Source of the DNA: CAZROT01 sp964601895
Lineage (GTDB): Bacteria > Pseudomonadota > Gammaproteobacteria > Enterobacterales > Enterobacteriaceae
Assembly: GCA_964601895.1 (NCBI GenBank)
Contig: CAZROT010000018.1
Location: 1-26,557, forward strand
Length of the DNA: 26,557 bases
Direction: 5' to 3'
Below the pieces are notes generated by a model. The model was not told where the DNA came from, made no database searches, and saw only the letters and a list, made by a program, of their open reading frames with translations. Positions 1 to 7,217 of this stretch are shown in pieces (within the stretch, counting starts at the first letter, position 1; every line of letters begins with the position of its first letter). The position numbers and the translations under genes were made by a program.

Positions 1-50
1 CCGGCCTGTCACGCCGGGGGTCGCGGGTTCGAGCCCCGTCCGCACCGCCA
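1..50 (+). tRNA. tRNA-Asp (GTC), 3' part only
   Basis: The first 50 bases are the 3' two-thirds of a tRNA. A five-pair anticodon stem (CCGGC/GCCGG) encloses the loop CTGTCAC with anticodon GTC. The variable loop, a T arm with TTCGAGC loop, the 3' acceptor strand CCGCACC, discriminator G and an encoded CCA follow. It matches enterobacterial tRNA-Asp closely. The 5' half lies outside the window, which starts exactly at the anticodon stem. A break inside a multicopy tRNA fits a contig edge at a repeated locus. No T-rich terminator is obvious just downstream. Confidence 0.93.
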
Positions 51-443
51 TACAGTACCTGACACTGAGCTGCTACTCTTTATCTTACTTCAGACTAATA
101 TACCTGCACCCGCTCCATGATTCACTCCTGATATTCCCTCAAGATATAAACTCGGTATCATAATAAAATATCTCTCATGGCCAATTATTACAGGCAAAGT
201 GACCAGAATAACCAGCATTTGTTTTATTCCCGCGGGGCGACGTATTGAGAGGTGAAGAGCTACTGTGTTATGCGGGCTATAGGGAATGCCATGATGAGAT
301 TAGTCTGATTCGATATTTTCACTATTCTTCCTGGTGTTTTCCCTGAGTGAAGCGAACAGCATATTACCATCGACAACTATTCTGGCTATGCTCGACACAG
401 TATCACCACACCCACTCTTTTTTGTTCTGCCTTATTTTGTGCC
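51..443. other. intergenic, no supported gene
   Basis: About 390 bases lie between tRNA-Asp and the 3' end of the first protein gene. I see no convincing gene, RNA or repeat. One plus-strand frame stays open for about 43 codons around 205-345 but lacks a credible start and ribosome binding site, so I treat it as chance. Confidence 0.5.
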
Positions 444-1058
444 TTATTGGGGAAGGGTAAGCAATGCCTTCGAGTTGGGCTGATTTTTGTGATCAATCTT
501 TTTGCCATTAACAAAAAATTCTCTTGAATACATAACATCAATATTATTTGTTAAATCATTCACACGGTAAGAGATGCTATCGTTGAAAGTAAGATGCTTT
601 TGCTCGCTGTCAGGAACACATAATTTTTGTATTTCTGCAAAACGATTGATTGTATTGGCATAATTTTTTGCCGCAATCATTAACTTTGAATCATCAGTAT
701 TAATGCGATAGTCGTAACGGGAAATATAGCTATGAACTTTTGTGAGAACTGTTGGGTCGCTTTCGACAACTTTAGATGGGTCTTTAGCGTACCACCAGTT
801 TGTAATTCTATCCCACAAGCTTATACGGAAGGTTTTGTCTGAAGCATGACGCATCATTGTTTTAATTTGGTCAGGACTCATGTTACAGGTAGTAAAAGTT
901 GGTGTGAGAATTGTATTGGTTATACCAGTCAACTTATTCTTCATGGCATCAACAAAGTGCTGCAACCTTACCGTGTCGTTTATGGTTTCATCTACCTGTT
1001 CAGGGATTTGTACAGATACAGGACGTACAGGTGGAAACAGATGTGTAAACCATGACAT
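444..1058 (-). CDS. putative type III effector-like protein (SspH/SlrP/SifA-type N-terminal domain), 204 aa
   Basis: This 204-residue protein has no signal peptide or membrane segment. The first 75 residues are polar. Residues 79-89 (ISLWDRITNWW) resemble the WEK(I/M)-x-x-FF translocation segment of Salmonella SPI-2 effectors such as SspH2, SlrP and SifA. Further on, INRFAEIQKL (residues 137-146) and a beta-rich stretch ending FFVNGKKID recall, in order, the remainder of that N-terminal domain. No leucine-rich repeats or ubiquitin-ligase domain follow. It could be a truncated effector, a stand-alone small effector, or unrelated. The ATG at 1056-1058 is preceded by a weak GGAA. It stands alone on the minus strand between tRNA-Asp and tadA, and tRNA genes are common sites for acquired DNA. 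The motif is seen; the family link is from memory and uncertain. Confidence 0.45.
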   Translation of the reverse strand: MSWFTHLFPPVRPVSVQIPEQVDETINDTVRLQHFVDAMKNKLTGITNTILTPTFTTCNMSPDQIKTMMRHASDKTFRISLWDRITNWWYAKDPSKVVESDPTVLTKVHSYISRYDYRINTDDSKLMIAAKNYANTINRFAEIQKLCVPDSEQKHLTFNDSISYRVNDLTNNIDVMYSREFFVNGKKIDHKNQPNSKALLTLPQ

Positions 1059-1159
1059 AAAAATTTTTCCATAAATTAATGGTGAATAAATGGTGCATTT
1101 TTAACACATCTGTTGTTGATTTCTGTTACACATTCCGCTCAATTCATGATGCTCATTTT

Positions 1160-1285
1160 TTAGTTCAGGTGTCGATACCAGCAACCTGTTTCTTCTACTC
1201 TTTCTGGCTCCTGTTTCCAGTATTCACTGCAGAGTTCAAAGACATCTTCTTCGAGATGCACTGCGCCATGACGATATCCGTAATA
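1160..1285 (-). pseudogene. possible remnant of an unknown coding region
   Basis: The minus strand is open for 41 codons between two stops without a proper start. It reads as a protein-like, acidic sequence that includes YGYRHGAVHLEEDVFEL and SEYWKQEPERVEE. The composition looks like a C-terminal fragment of a real protein. The same bases read on the plus strand give an unconvincing phenylalanine-rich frame. I do not recognise the family, and chance remains quite possible. The rest of 1059-1371 holds nothing else that I can support. Confidence 0.2.
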
Positions 1286-1371
1286 TCAGGATGACAGCCT
1301 TACTTTTACCTCAGGTGTACATAACTTCAATTCTTTGAACTGTTTCATAAAATATACAGATTGGTCTTACT

Positions 1372-1881
1372 CTAACAGGAGTCTTTTGAATTGAGGTGGC
1401 GACATCTTTTGTCTATACGCTGTGCTTCCCGTCGTTGTTTGAAAAAATCTCGCAGCAAAACAGCACAATCATTTGCCAGCACTCCTGCTGTTACTTGAAT
1501 CTGGTGATTCATGCCAGGATGACGTAAAACATCCAGCAGTGATCCTGCGGCACCTGTTTTAACATCATCAGCACCATATATCAGTCGATGAATACGGCTG
1601 TGGATCATGGCACCTGCACACATCACACAGGGCTCCAGAGTGACATAAAGCCGGGTGTTCAATAAACGATAATTTTTTAAAGTCTGCCCTCCCTGGCGCA
1701 GCGCCATAATTTCAGCATGGGCAGTGGGGTCATGATGCAGGATAGAACTGTTCCATCCCCTGCCTATAATCTGATTATCCAGCACAAGAACAGCACCAAC
1801 TGGTACTTCTCCTGCATTTTGTGCTTTTAATGCCTGTTGTAAGGCTTGATGCATCCAGATCTCATCGTCATTATCTGACAT
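1372..1881 (-). CDS. tadA: tRNA-specific adenosine deaminase TadA
   Basis: TadA deaminates adenosine-34 of tRNA-Arg(ACG) to inosine, so that one tRNA can read several arginine codons; it is normally essential. The zinc-deaminase signature is complete: HAE with His55 and catalytic Glu57, and PCVMC with Cys85 and Cys88, numbered from the start chosen here. The block HDPTAHAEIMALRQGG and the segment KTGAAGSLLDVL are as in E. coli. I chose the ATG at 1879-1881 (169 aa) because AGAGGTC lies at the right distance upstream and the conserved region begins just after it. An in-frame ATG 33 bases further upstream has no comparable site. It is the last gene of the minus-strand block, 88 bases after murQ. 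Confidence 0.96.
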   Translation of the reverse strand: MSDNDDEIWMHQALQQALKAQNAGEVPVGAVLVLDNQIIGRGWNSSILHHDPTAHAEIMALRQGGQTLKNYRLLNTRLYVTLEPCVMCAGAMIHSRIHRLIYGADDVKTGAAGSLLDVLRHPGMNHQIQVTAGVLANDCAVLLRDFFKQRREAQRIDKRCRHLNSKDSC

Positions 1882-1969
1882 TACTGACCTCTGGTTTTTT
1901 GAGCAGCTCATCATTGCAGATATCTGGTATTATTTTCGTATATGTTTTAGCGCTATCAGGATGATACTT

Positions 1970-2896
1970 TTATGAAATTGCCTGATTATTTTCATTATCA
2001 TTATGTAGTGCAGCGCGCAGCTGGCCATGATGTTTTGCTAAATCCTGCAAGGCCTGACTGACACTGATCTTGTTAATAATCATCAAAATTGCTGGTTTTA
2101 CTGAGAATTCTGTTTTCATCAGTGCTCCCTCGGCTTCCTCACAGCTGACATCAGCGATTTCTGCAACAATATGACAGGCCCGTTTTCTCAGCTTCTCATT
2201 AGTGGCTTTTACGTCGATCATCAGGTTTTGATAAACTTTACCCAGTTTGACCATTGTTGCTGTGGAAATCATGTTTAATATCATTTTCTGTGCGCTACCG
2301 GCTTTCATTCGACTTGAGCCGGTCAGTACTTCCGGCCCTGGAATCGGTGAAATAGCAATTTCTGCTTCTGCGGCAATCAGTGAATCTGGATTACAGGAAA
2401 TGGCCACCGTTTTACAGCCCTGTTTTCTGGCAAAGCGCAGTGCGCTTACAACATAGGGGGTACGTCCTGATGCGGCTAAACCAACGACGACATCGGTTGC
2501 GGTTAATCCCACTGATTTGAGATCATCAATTCCGCCAGTCAGGCTGTCTTCTGCGTTTTCGATTGACTGTAATACCGCTGCTGGCCCTCCTGCAATCAAA
2601 CCCATTATCATGTCACGCGGTACACCAAAGGTAGGTGGGCACTCAGTGGCATCGAGTATACCAAGGCGACCACTGGTTCCTGCACCAAGATAGATAAGGC
2701 GCCCACCCATTTTAATGGCACAGACTATCTGTTCCACAGCTTGTGCGATGGCGGGTAAAACTTCCCGTATTGCCTGAGGTACCTTTTGGTCTTCATCATT
2801 GATAAGCATCAGCATATCCAGAGTCGGGAGCATGTCGAGCCCCATTGTTGCAGGATTACGCGTTTCTGATATTAATGTATTCAGGTCATCTGTCAT
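1970..2896 (-). CDS. murQ: N-acetylmuramic acid 6-phosphate etherase MurQ
   Basis: MurQ cleaves the lactyl ether of MurNAc-6-phosphate to GlcNAc-6-phosphate plus D-lactate in peptidoglycan recycling. The 308-residue protein is the usual length. It shows a SIS sugar-phosphate-isomerase fold with GGRLIYLGAGTSGRLGILDA near residues 64-83, the family segment ECPPTFGV after it, and TGSSRMKAGSAQK and NLMIDVKATNEKL further on. It follows pdxJ by 30 bases and is probably co-transcribed. The usual partners MurP (PTS importer) and MurR (regulator) are not in this window, so here it may process recycled rather than imported MurNAc. The site before the ATG at 2896 is weak. Confidence 0.95.
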   Translation of the reverse strand: MTDDLNTLISETRNPATMGLDMLPTLDMLMLINDEDQKVPQAIREVLPAIAQAVEQIVCAIKMGGRLIYLGAGTSGRLGILDATECPPTFGVPRDMIMGLIAGGPAAVLQSIENAEDSLTGGIDDLKSVGLTATDVVVGLAASGRTPYVVSALRFARKQGCKTVAISCNPDSLIAAEAEIAISPIPGPEVLTGSSRMKAGSAQKMILNMISTATMVKLGKVYQNLMIDVKATNEKLRKRACHIVAEIADVSCEEAEGALMKTEFSVKPAILMIINKISVSQALQDLAKHHGQLRAALHNDNENNQAIS

Positions 2897-2926
2897 CTTT
2901 CAACGTCGCCTTAATTTATTGCCATT

Positions 2927-3661
2927 TTACCAATGACGTGCGCTACGCATCAGTAATTTCATGTCAGCGACTGCTGACGATAACCCGCTCATCACGGCAC
3001 GACCAATTATCGCGTGACCAATATTTAATTCATGGAGCTCAGGGAGTGCTGCTACAGGCTGTACGTTGTGATAATTCAGGCCATGACCTGCATTTACTTT
3101 TAATCCTTTTCCGCTAGCGTAGGTGACTGCACGGGCAATGCGTTGTAATTCAGTCTGACAGATGATATGCCTCGTTGCATCAGCATAGGCACCGGTATGA
3201 ATTTCAATATAAGGCGCTCCTGCAGCACAAGCGGCGTCTATCTGACGGATGTCTGCATCAATAAACAGAGATACCGTTATTCCAGCTTTGGATAATTGCT
3301 CGATAGCACAGGCAATCTTATCCAGTTGCCCGGCAACATCCAGCCCTCCTTCTGTAGTGACTTCCTGACGCTTTTCTGGCACCAGACAGCAAAAATGGGG
3401 TGCCAGTTCGCAGGCAATATCGAGCATTTCATCAGTCACCGCCATTTCCAGATTCATGCGTGTCTGGATGCTCTGGCGTAAGATACGTACATCACGATCG
3501 GTGATGTGGCGACGATCTTCACGTAAATGAACGGTAATACCATCAGCGCCTGCCTGTTCAGCAATAAAAGCGGCCTGAATGGGATCAGGGCTGATTACCC
3601 CACGTGCATTACGTAATGTGGCAATGTGATCGATATTAACACCTAATAGTAAGTCAGCCAT
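2927..3661 (-). CDS. pdxJ: pyridoxine 5'-phosphate synthase PdxJ
   Basis: PdxJ condenses 1-deoxyxylulose-5-phosphate with 3-amino-2-oxopropyl phosphate to make pyridoxine 5'-phosphate, the last ring-forming step of DXP-dependent vitamin B6 synthesis. The 244-residue TIM-barrel protein begins LLLGVNIDHIATLRNARG. It keeps GADGITVHLREDRRHI, the phosphate-binding and catalytic segment FCCLVPEKRQEVTTEGGLD, IEIHTGAYAD, and the C-terminal NAGHGLNYHNV and ELNIGHAIIGRAV. In E. coli it is followed by acpS; here murQ follows directly and acpS is not seen. A 166-base gap separates it from recO, so it may have its own promoter. Confidence 0.97.
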   Translation of the reverse strand: MADLLLGVNIDHIATLRNARGVISPDPIQAAFIAEQAGADGITVHLREDRRHITDRDVRILRQSIQTRMNLEMAVTDEMLDIACELAPHFCCLVPEKRQEVTTEGGLDVAGQLDKIACAIEQLSKAGITVSLFIDADIRQIDAACAAGAPYIEIHTGAYADATRHIICQTELQRIARAVTYASGKGLKVNAGHGLNYHNVQPVAALPELHELNIGHAIIGRAVMSGLSSAVADMKLLMRSARHW

Positions 3662-3827
3662 GATGACTCCATACGTACAGATTCAAACTCTTTGTAAGCC
3701 TGCCAGGCAGTAATACAAAGATGTGAGTAAAAGTGACAGCAAACTAAACAACAGCAGGAAAACTAGATGATGAGAGGAAAGGTGGATATCTCTGGTTTTC
3801 GCCGCTGTCTGATAACCTGTAGTCTGA

Positions 3828-4553
3828 TTATGTCACGCGTGTCTGTTTTAAGCGCAGACTGGCAAAAAGCTCCCTGCTTTTTAACGGCCTGTCTCCCAGA
3901 TACGGCTTCAGCGCCATGCGTGTAAAACGCTTTGCAGCCTTTAACGTTTGTGTATCAGGGAAATGACATGCTGCTAATGCGTGTAATTCATATCCGCTAA
4001 AACTGCGATCGTTGGTAAGACTGCTTTTGACAAAGCCCGTGGATTCACGGTAATAATAATTCATTGTCACACAGACAGGTTCGCCGCTCAGTGCACAATG
4101 AAGAAAATCAACACCACAGCCAAGGCTGGTGAGTATTTCCAATTCAAACTGACGCAGTGCTGTTTCTGGTGAGTCGTTATGCGCACACAGCGCCAGCAGG
4201 CAATCAAGATAAGCAGAAAATAATGTGGCATGATGAGCTTCATATTTCAGTATTCTGACGAGTAATTCATTAACATACAAGCCACTATAAAGTGTTATTC
4301 CTGCCAATGGGAGCGTTGCGCATACAGGCTCAGCATTACGTAATACTTTCAGTTCATTTGCACCACTCAAATGTACCAGCAGAGGAGTGAAAGGTTGCAG
4401 GCAGCCTTTCAGGCTGGAACGGCGACTACGCACTCCTTTTGCCAGTACAGATACCCGACCATGGTCTTCGGTGAATAAATCCACCAGTAAACTGGTTTCC
4501 CGAAAGGGGCGCCGGTGCAAAACAAAAGCCCGTTGCCAGTATGCCATCTTCAT
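3828..4553 (-). CDS. recO: DNA repair protein RecO
   Basis: RecO works with RecR (and RecF) to load RecA on SSB-coated single-stranded DNA and to anneal complementary strands. The 241-residue protein starts with the OB-fold domain (WQRAFVLHRRPFRETSLLVDLFTEDHGRV). It contains the conserved ITLYSGLYVNELL segment and ends with RFTRMALKPYLGDRPLKSRELF, as in E. coli RecO. The first ATG (4551-4553) lies five bases after the era stop with AAGAG close by. An ATG two codons later (4545-4547) would give MAYWQRAF and matches the usual N terminus equally well. The gene is very likely translated together with era. Confidence 0.96.
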   Translation of the reverse strand: MKMAYWQRAFVLHRRPFRETSLLVDLFTEDHGRVSVLAKGVRSRRSSLKGCLQPFTPLLVHLSGANELKVLRNAEPVCATLPLAGITLYSGLYVNELLVRILKYEAHHATLFSAYLDCLLALCAHNDSPETALRQFELEILTSLGCGVDFLHCALSGEPVCVTMNYYYRESTGFVKSSLTNDRSFSGYELHALAACHFPDTQTLKAAKRFTRMALKPYLGDRPLKSRELFASLRLKQTRVT

Positions 4554-4558
4554 CGCTC

Positions 4559-5458
4559 TTATGAGTCAAAATAACCCAGGCTGCGTAAGGCAGTATCATC
4601 ATCTGTCCAGCCAGATTTGACTTTTACCCTGAGCCCCAGATGAACCCGCGTGGCAAACATTGCTTCCATATCACGCCGTGCTTCAATGCCTATGGTTTTA
4701 ATTTTCGCGCCCTGGCTGCCGATGACCATCATCTTCTGGCTCTCACGTTCCACCAGAATCACTCCCTTTATGTGATAATCTCCGTGCTCATCTGGCAGAA
4801 ACTGTTCGATATCAACAGTGACCGCGTAGGGTAATTCTTCACCCAGAAAACGCATCAGTTTTTCCCGAACGATTTCTGCCGCCATAAAACGTTGAGAACG
4901 GTCAGTAACATAATCCTCTGGAAAATGATGTGTTGCTTCAGGGAGATGTGTTTTGACAATACTATTGATTTTGTCAATATTTATGCCTGTTTCCGCGGCT
5001 GCAGGGACGATATCAATAAAATTCATCTGCTGGCTGAGGAAGTCAATATGTGGCAGCAATGTGGATTTATCAGAGATCTTATCGACTTTATTGATGACCA
5101 GTAATATCGAAGATTGTGCAGCGCGTAGCTTGTTTAACACCATGAGATCATCATTGGTCCAGCGTGTGCCTTCCACAACAAAGATGACCAAATCAACATC
5201 ATTTATTGAACCACTGGCAGTACGGTTCATTAATCGATTGATGGCTTTTTTTTCTTCACTATGCAACCCGGGTGTATCAACATAGATAGCCTGATAAGGG
5301 CCGTCAGTATGAATGCCAGTAATACGATGGCGTGTTGTTTGTGGTTTACGTGAAGTGATGGATATTTTTTGACCCAATAACTGATTAAGCAATGTAGATT
5401 TACCCACATTGGGTCGCCCAACTAGGGCAATAAAGCCACAGTATGTTTTTTCGTTCAT
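4559..5458 (-). CDS. era: GTPase Era
   Basis: Era is an essential GTPase that binds the 3' end of 16S rRNA during 30S assembly and links ribosome maturation to the cell cycle. The 299 residues contain G1 GRPNVGKST (about 14-22), the G3 motif DTPGLH, and G4 NKVD. The C-terminal KH domain carries GSQGAKIKTIGIEARRDME. The length matches E. coli Era (301). Its start codon overlaps the rnc stop (ATGA at 5455-5458), the translational coupling found across Enterobacterales, and recO begins five bases after its stop. Confidence 0.98.
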   Translation of the reverse strand: MNEKTYCGFIALVGRPNVGKSTLLNQLLGQKISITSRKPQTTRHRITGIHTDGPYQAIYVDTPGLHSEEKKAINRLMNRTASGSINDVDLVIFVVEGTRWTNDDLMVLNKLRAAQSSILLVINKVDKISDKSTLLPHIDFLSQQMNFIDIVPAAAETGINIDKINSIVKTHLPEATHHFPEDYVTDRSQRFMAAEIVREKLMRFLGEELPYAVTVDIEQFLPDEHGDYHIKGVILVERESQKMMVIGSQGAKIKTIGIEARRDMEAMFATRVHLGLRVKVKSGWTDDDTALRSLGYFDS

Positions 5459-6135
5459 TCAATTTTCAGCTGTTTCAATGCCTGTTCTGCTGCTGCCTGC
5501 TCTGCTTTACGCCGACTGGATCCTGTTCCTGTTAATGGAGAATCCAGGCCATTTATCAAACAATTGACGGTAAATTCCTGATCATGCGCTTCTCCGCGAA
5601 CCTCGGTAACCAGATAAGAGGGCAATGGCAGATGACGACCCTGCAGGTATTCCTGTAAACGTGTTTTGGGATCTTTTTGTTTATCTCCGGGACTGATTTC
5701 TTCCAGGCGCTTTTGATACCAGGCAAGAATCAGGGATTCTACCGTCTGGACGTCACTATCGAGAAACACGGCCCCAATCAATGCTTCCACCGCGTCAGCC
5801 AGAATGGAGTCACGGCGAAAGCCACCACTTCTTAATTCACCAGGACCGAGAAGTAAATATTCACCCAAAGCAAATTCTCTAGCCATTTCGGCAAGGGTAT
5901 TGCCTTTCACCAGCGTTGCACGCATGCGACTCATATCACCTTCATTAGCATCAGGAAAACGCTTATATAATGCATTGGCAATCACAAAACTGAGAATGGA
6001 ATCTCCAAGAAACTCCAGGCGTTCGTTATGGTGACTGCTGACACTACGATGCGTTAATGCCTGCAATAAAAGTGCTTCTTTTTTAAAATGATACCCTAAT
6101 TTATGCTGTAGCCTGTTTATCAGAATGGAATTCAT
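5455..6135 (-). CDS. rnc: ribonuclease III
   Basis: RNase III cuts double-stranded RNA, including the rRNA precursor and many mRNA leaders. The 226 residues equal the E. coli length. The catalytic signature ERLEFLGDSIL gives Glu41 and Asp45; DAVEALIGAVFLDS supplies Asp114 and Glu117. The C-terminal third (from about 155) is a double-stranded-RNA-binding domain with DPKTRLQEYLQG and RRKAEQAAAEQAL. It follows lepB by 88 bases. In E. coli the leader forms a stem-loop through which RNase III represses its own mRNA; I found only a five-pair stem here, so that control is unproven in this genome. Confidence 0.98.
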   Translation of the reverse strand: MNSILINRLQHKLGYHFKKEALLLQALTHRSVSSHHNERLEFLGDSILSFVIANALYKRFPDANEGDMSRMRATLVKGNTLAEMAREFALGEYLLLGPGELRSGGFRRDSILADAVEALIGAVFLDSDVQTVESLILAWYQKRLEEISPGDKQKDPKTRLQEYLQGRHLPLPSYLVTEVRGEAHDQEFTVNCLINGLDSPLTGTGSSRRKAEQAAAEQALKQLKIE

Positions 6136-6223
6136 GGATTACCAGAGACATAAAACGCACACTAAATCAGAAAAACATATTCTACAATGAGTGTAGATGG
6201 AAAAATAACTCTTATTATGTCGA

Positions 6224-7195
6224 TTAATGAATATTGCCGATACGACTTAAACGCACCCCTGTTGGCCATTCTCCTTCCTGCTTTTCGAAGCTCATCCAAA
6301 TGGCAATCGCTTTGCCTACTAAATTTTTTTCCGGTACAAATCCCCAGAAACGGCTGTCAGCACTATTATCTCTGTTATCACCTATCATGAAATAATGGCC
6401 TTCTGGTACCACCCATATCCCCAGTGGCTGGCCAGGCTGTCGGTAATATTTCGTTAGCTGTTCCTGTGCACCAGGGACTATCAGAATTGAATGTGATATT
6501 GCGCCTTGTGTTTCTGTGCGTTCAGAAAGGCGTATTTCATTATCAGAAAGAGAATTTTCCTGTGGGATCTGAAAAAATCTGCTTGATATTTTATCACTGT
6601 TACTGTGCTGAAAAGTCTGAACAAAAGCACTGGGTCTGGATGTTGTGTCGTCATTGACCGTTAGTCCCTCTGTACAGCGCGTGTTTTCATTACAGGATGG
6701 CTGAACGGTTACCTGGCGGGTAAACGGATTATAAATAACGCGATCGCCAGGCACGCCTGCTACACGCTTAATATAATCCATATCGGGATTCAGCGGGTAT
6801 TTAAACACTGCAATATCACCGCGTTTGGGATGACCTGTTGATACCAGTGTGGTTTGCGTGATGGGGTCTTTTATGCCGTAAGCATATTTTTCAACCAAAA
6901 TAAAATCACCGATCAATAGCGTTGGCATCATTGAACCAGAAGGTATCTGAAAAGGCTCATAAAGAAAGGAACGTACGCTAAATACTATTGCCAGTACCGG
7001 AAATATAGAGGCGCAGGTTTCTATCCAGCCCGGTGGTATGGCGGCATCAGCGATTTTATGGTCTGTAATACTGCCTGATGCTGTATCAGTTGCAGCGGCC
7101 TTGCGTGCAGGCGCCCATTTAAAACGCTCAAAACACCAGATAATGCCTGTTATCAGCGTGGCAATAGCCAGTATCAAGGCAAATTTACTTGCCAT
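6224..7195 (-). CDS. lepB: signal peptidase I
   Basis: Signal peptidase I removes signal peptides from exported proteins at the periplasmic face of the inner membrane. The 323-residue protein has an N-terminal membrane segment (about residues 5-21), a basic/polar cytoplasmic loop, a second hydrophobic segment (about 62-78), and then the catalytic domain. The serine/lysine dyad is visible: Ser88 in IPSGSMMPTLL and Lys143 in YIKRVAGVPGD. GDNRDNSADSRFWGFVP is conserved near the C terminus. Length and layout match E. coli LepB (324). It follows lepA by 22 bases. Substrates in this window would include the exported proteins at 9384, 18989, 20242 and 21419. Confidence 0.97.
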   Translation of the reverse strand: MASKFALILAIATLITGIIWCFERFKWAPARKAAATDTASGSITDHKIADAAIPPGWIETCASIFPVLAIVFSVRSFLYEPFQIPSGSMMPTLLIGDFILVEKYAYGIKDPITQTTLVSTGHPKRGDIAVFKYPLNPDMDYIKRVAGVPGDRVIYNPFTRQVTVQPSCNENTRCTEGLTVNDDTTSRPSAFVQTFQHSNSDKISSRFFQIPQENSLSDNEIRLSERTETQGAISHSILIVPGAQEQLTKYYRQPGQPLGIWVVPEGHYFMIGDNRDNSADSRFWGFVPEKNLVGKAIAIWMSFEKQEGEWPTGVRLSRIGNIH

Positions 7196-7217
7196 GCAGA
7201 CTCCTTATATTGTTTTT

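Noticed and set aside
205..345. Open plus-strand frame of about 43 codons after tRNA-Asp
   Set aside because: No start codon or ribosome binding site and no recognisable family.
1079..1294. 71-codon plus-strand frame rich in Phe/Trp
   Set aside because: The composition is the mirror of an acidic minus-strand reading, and there is no ribosome binding site.
6136..6223. rncO-type autoregulatory stem-loop before rnc
   Set aside because: Only a five-pair stem (CTACA/TGTAG) was found, too little to claim the RNase III processing hairpin.
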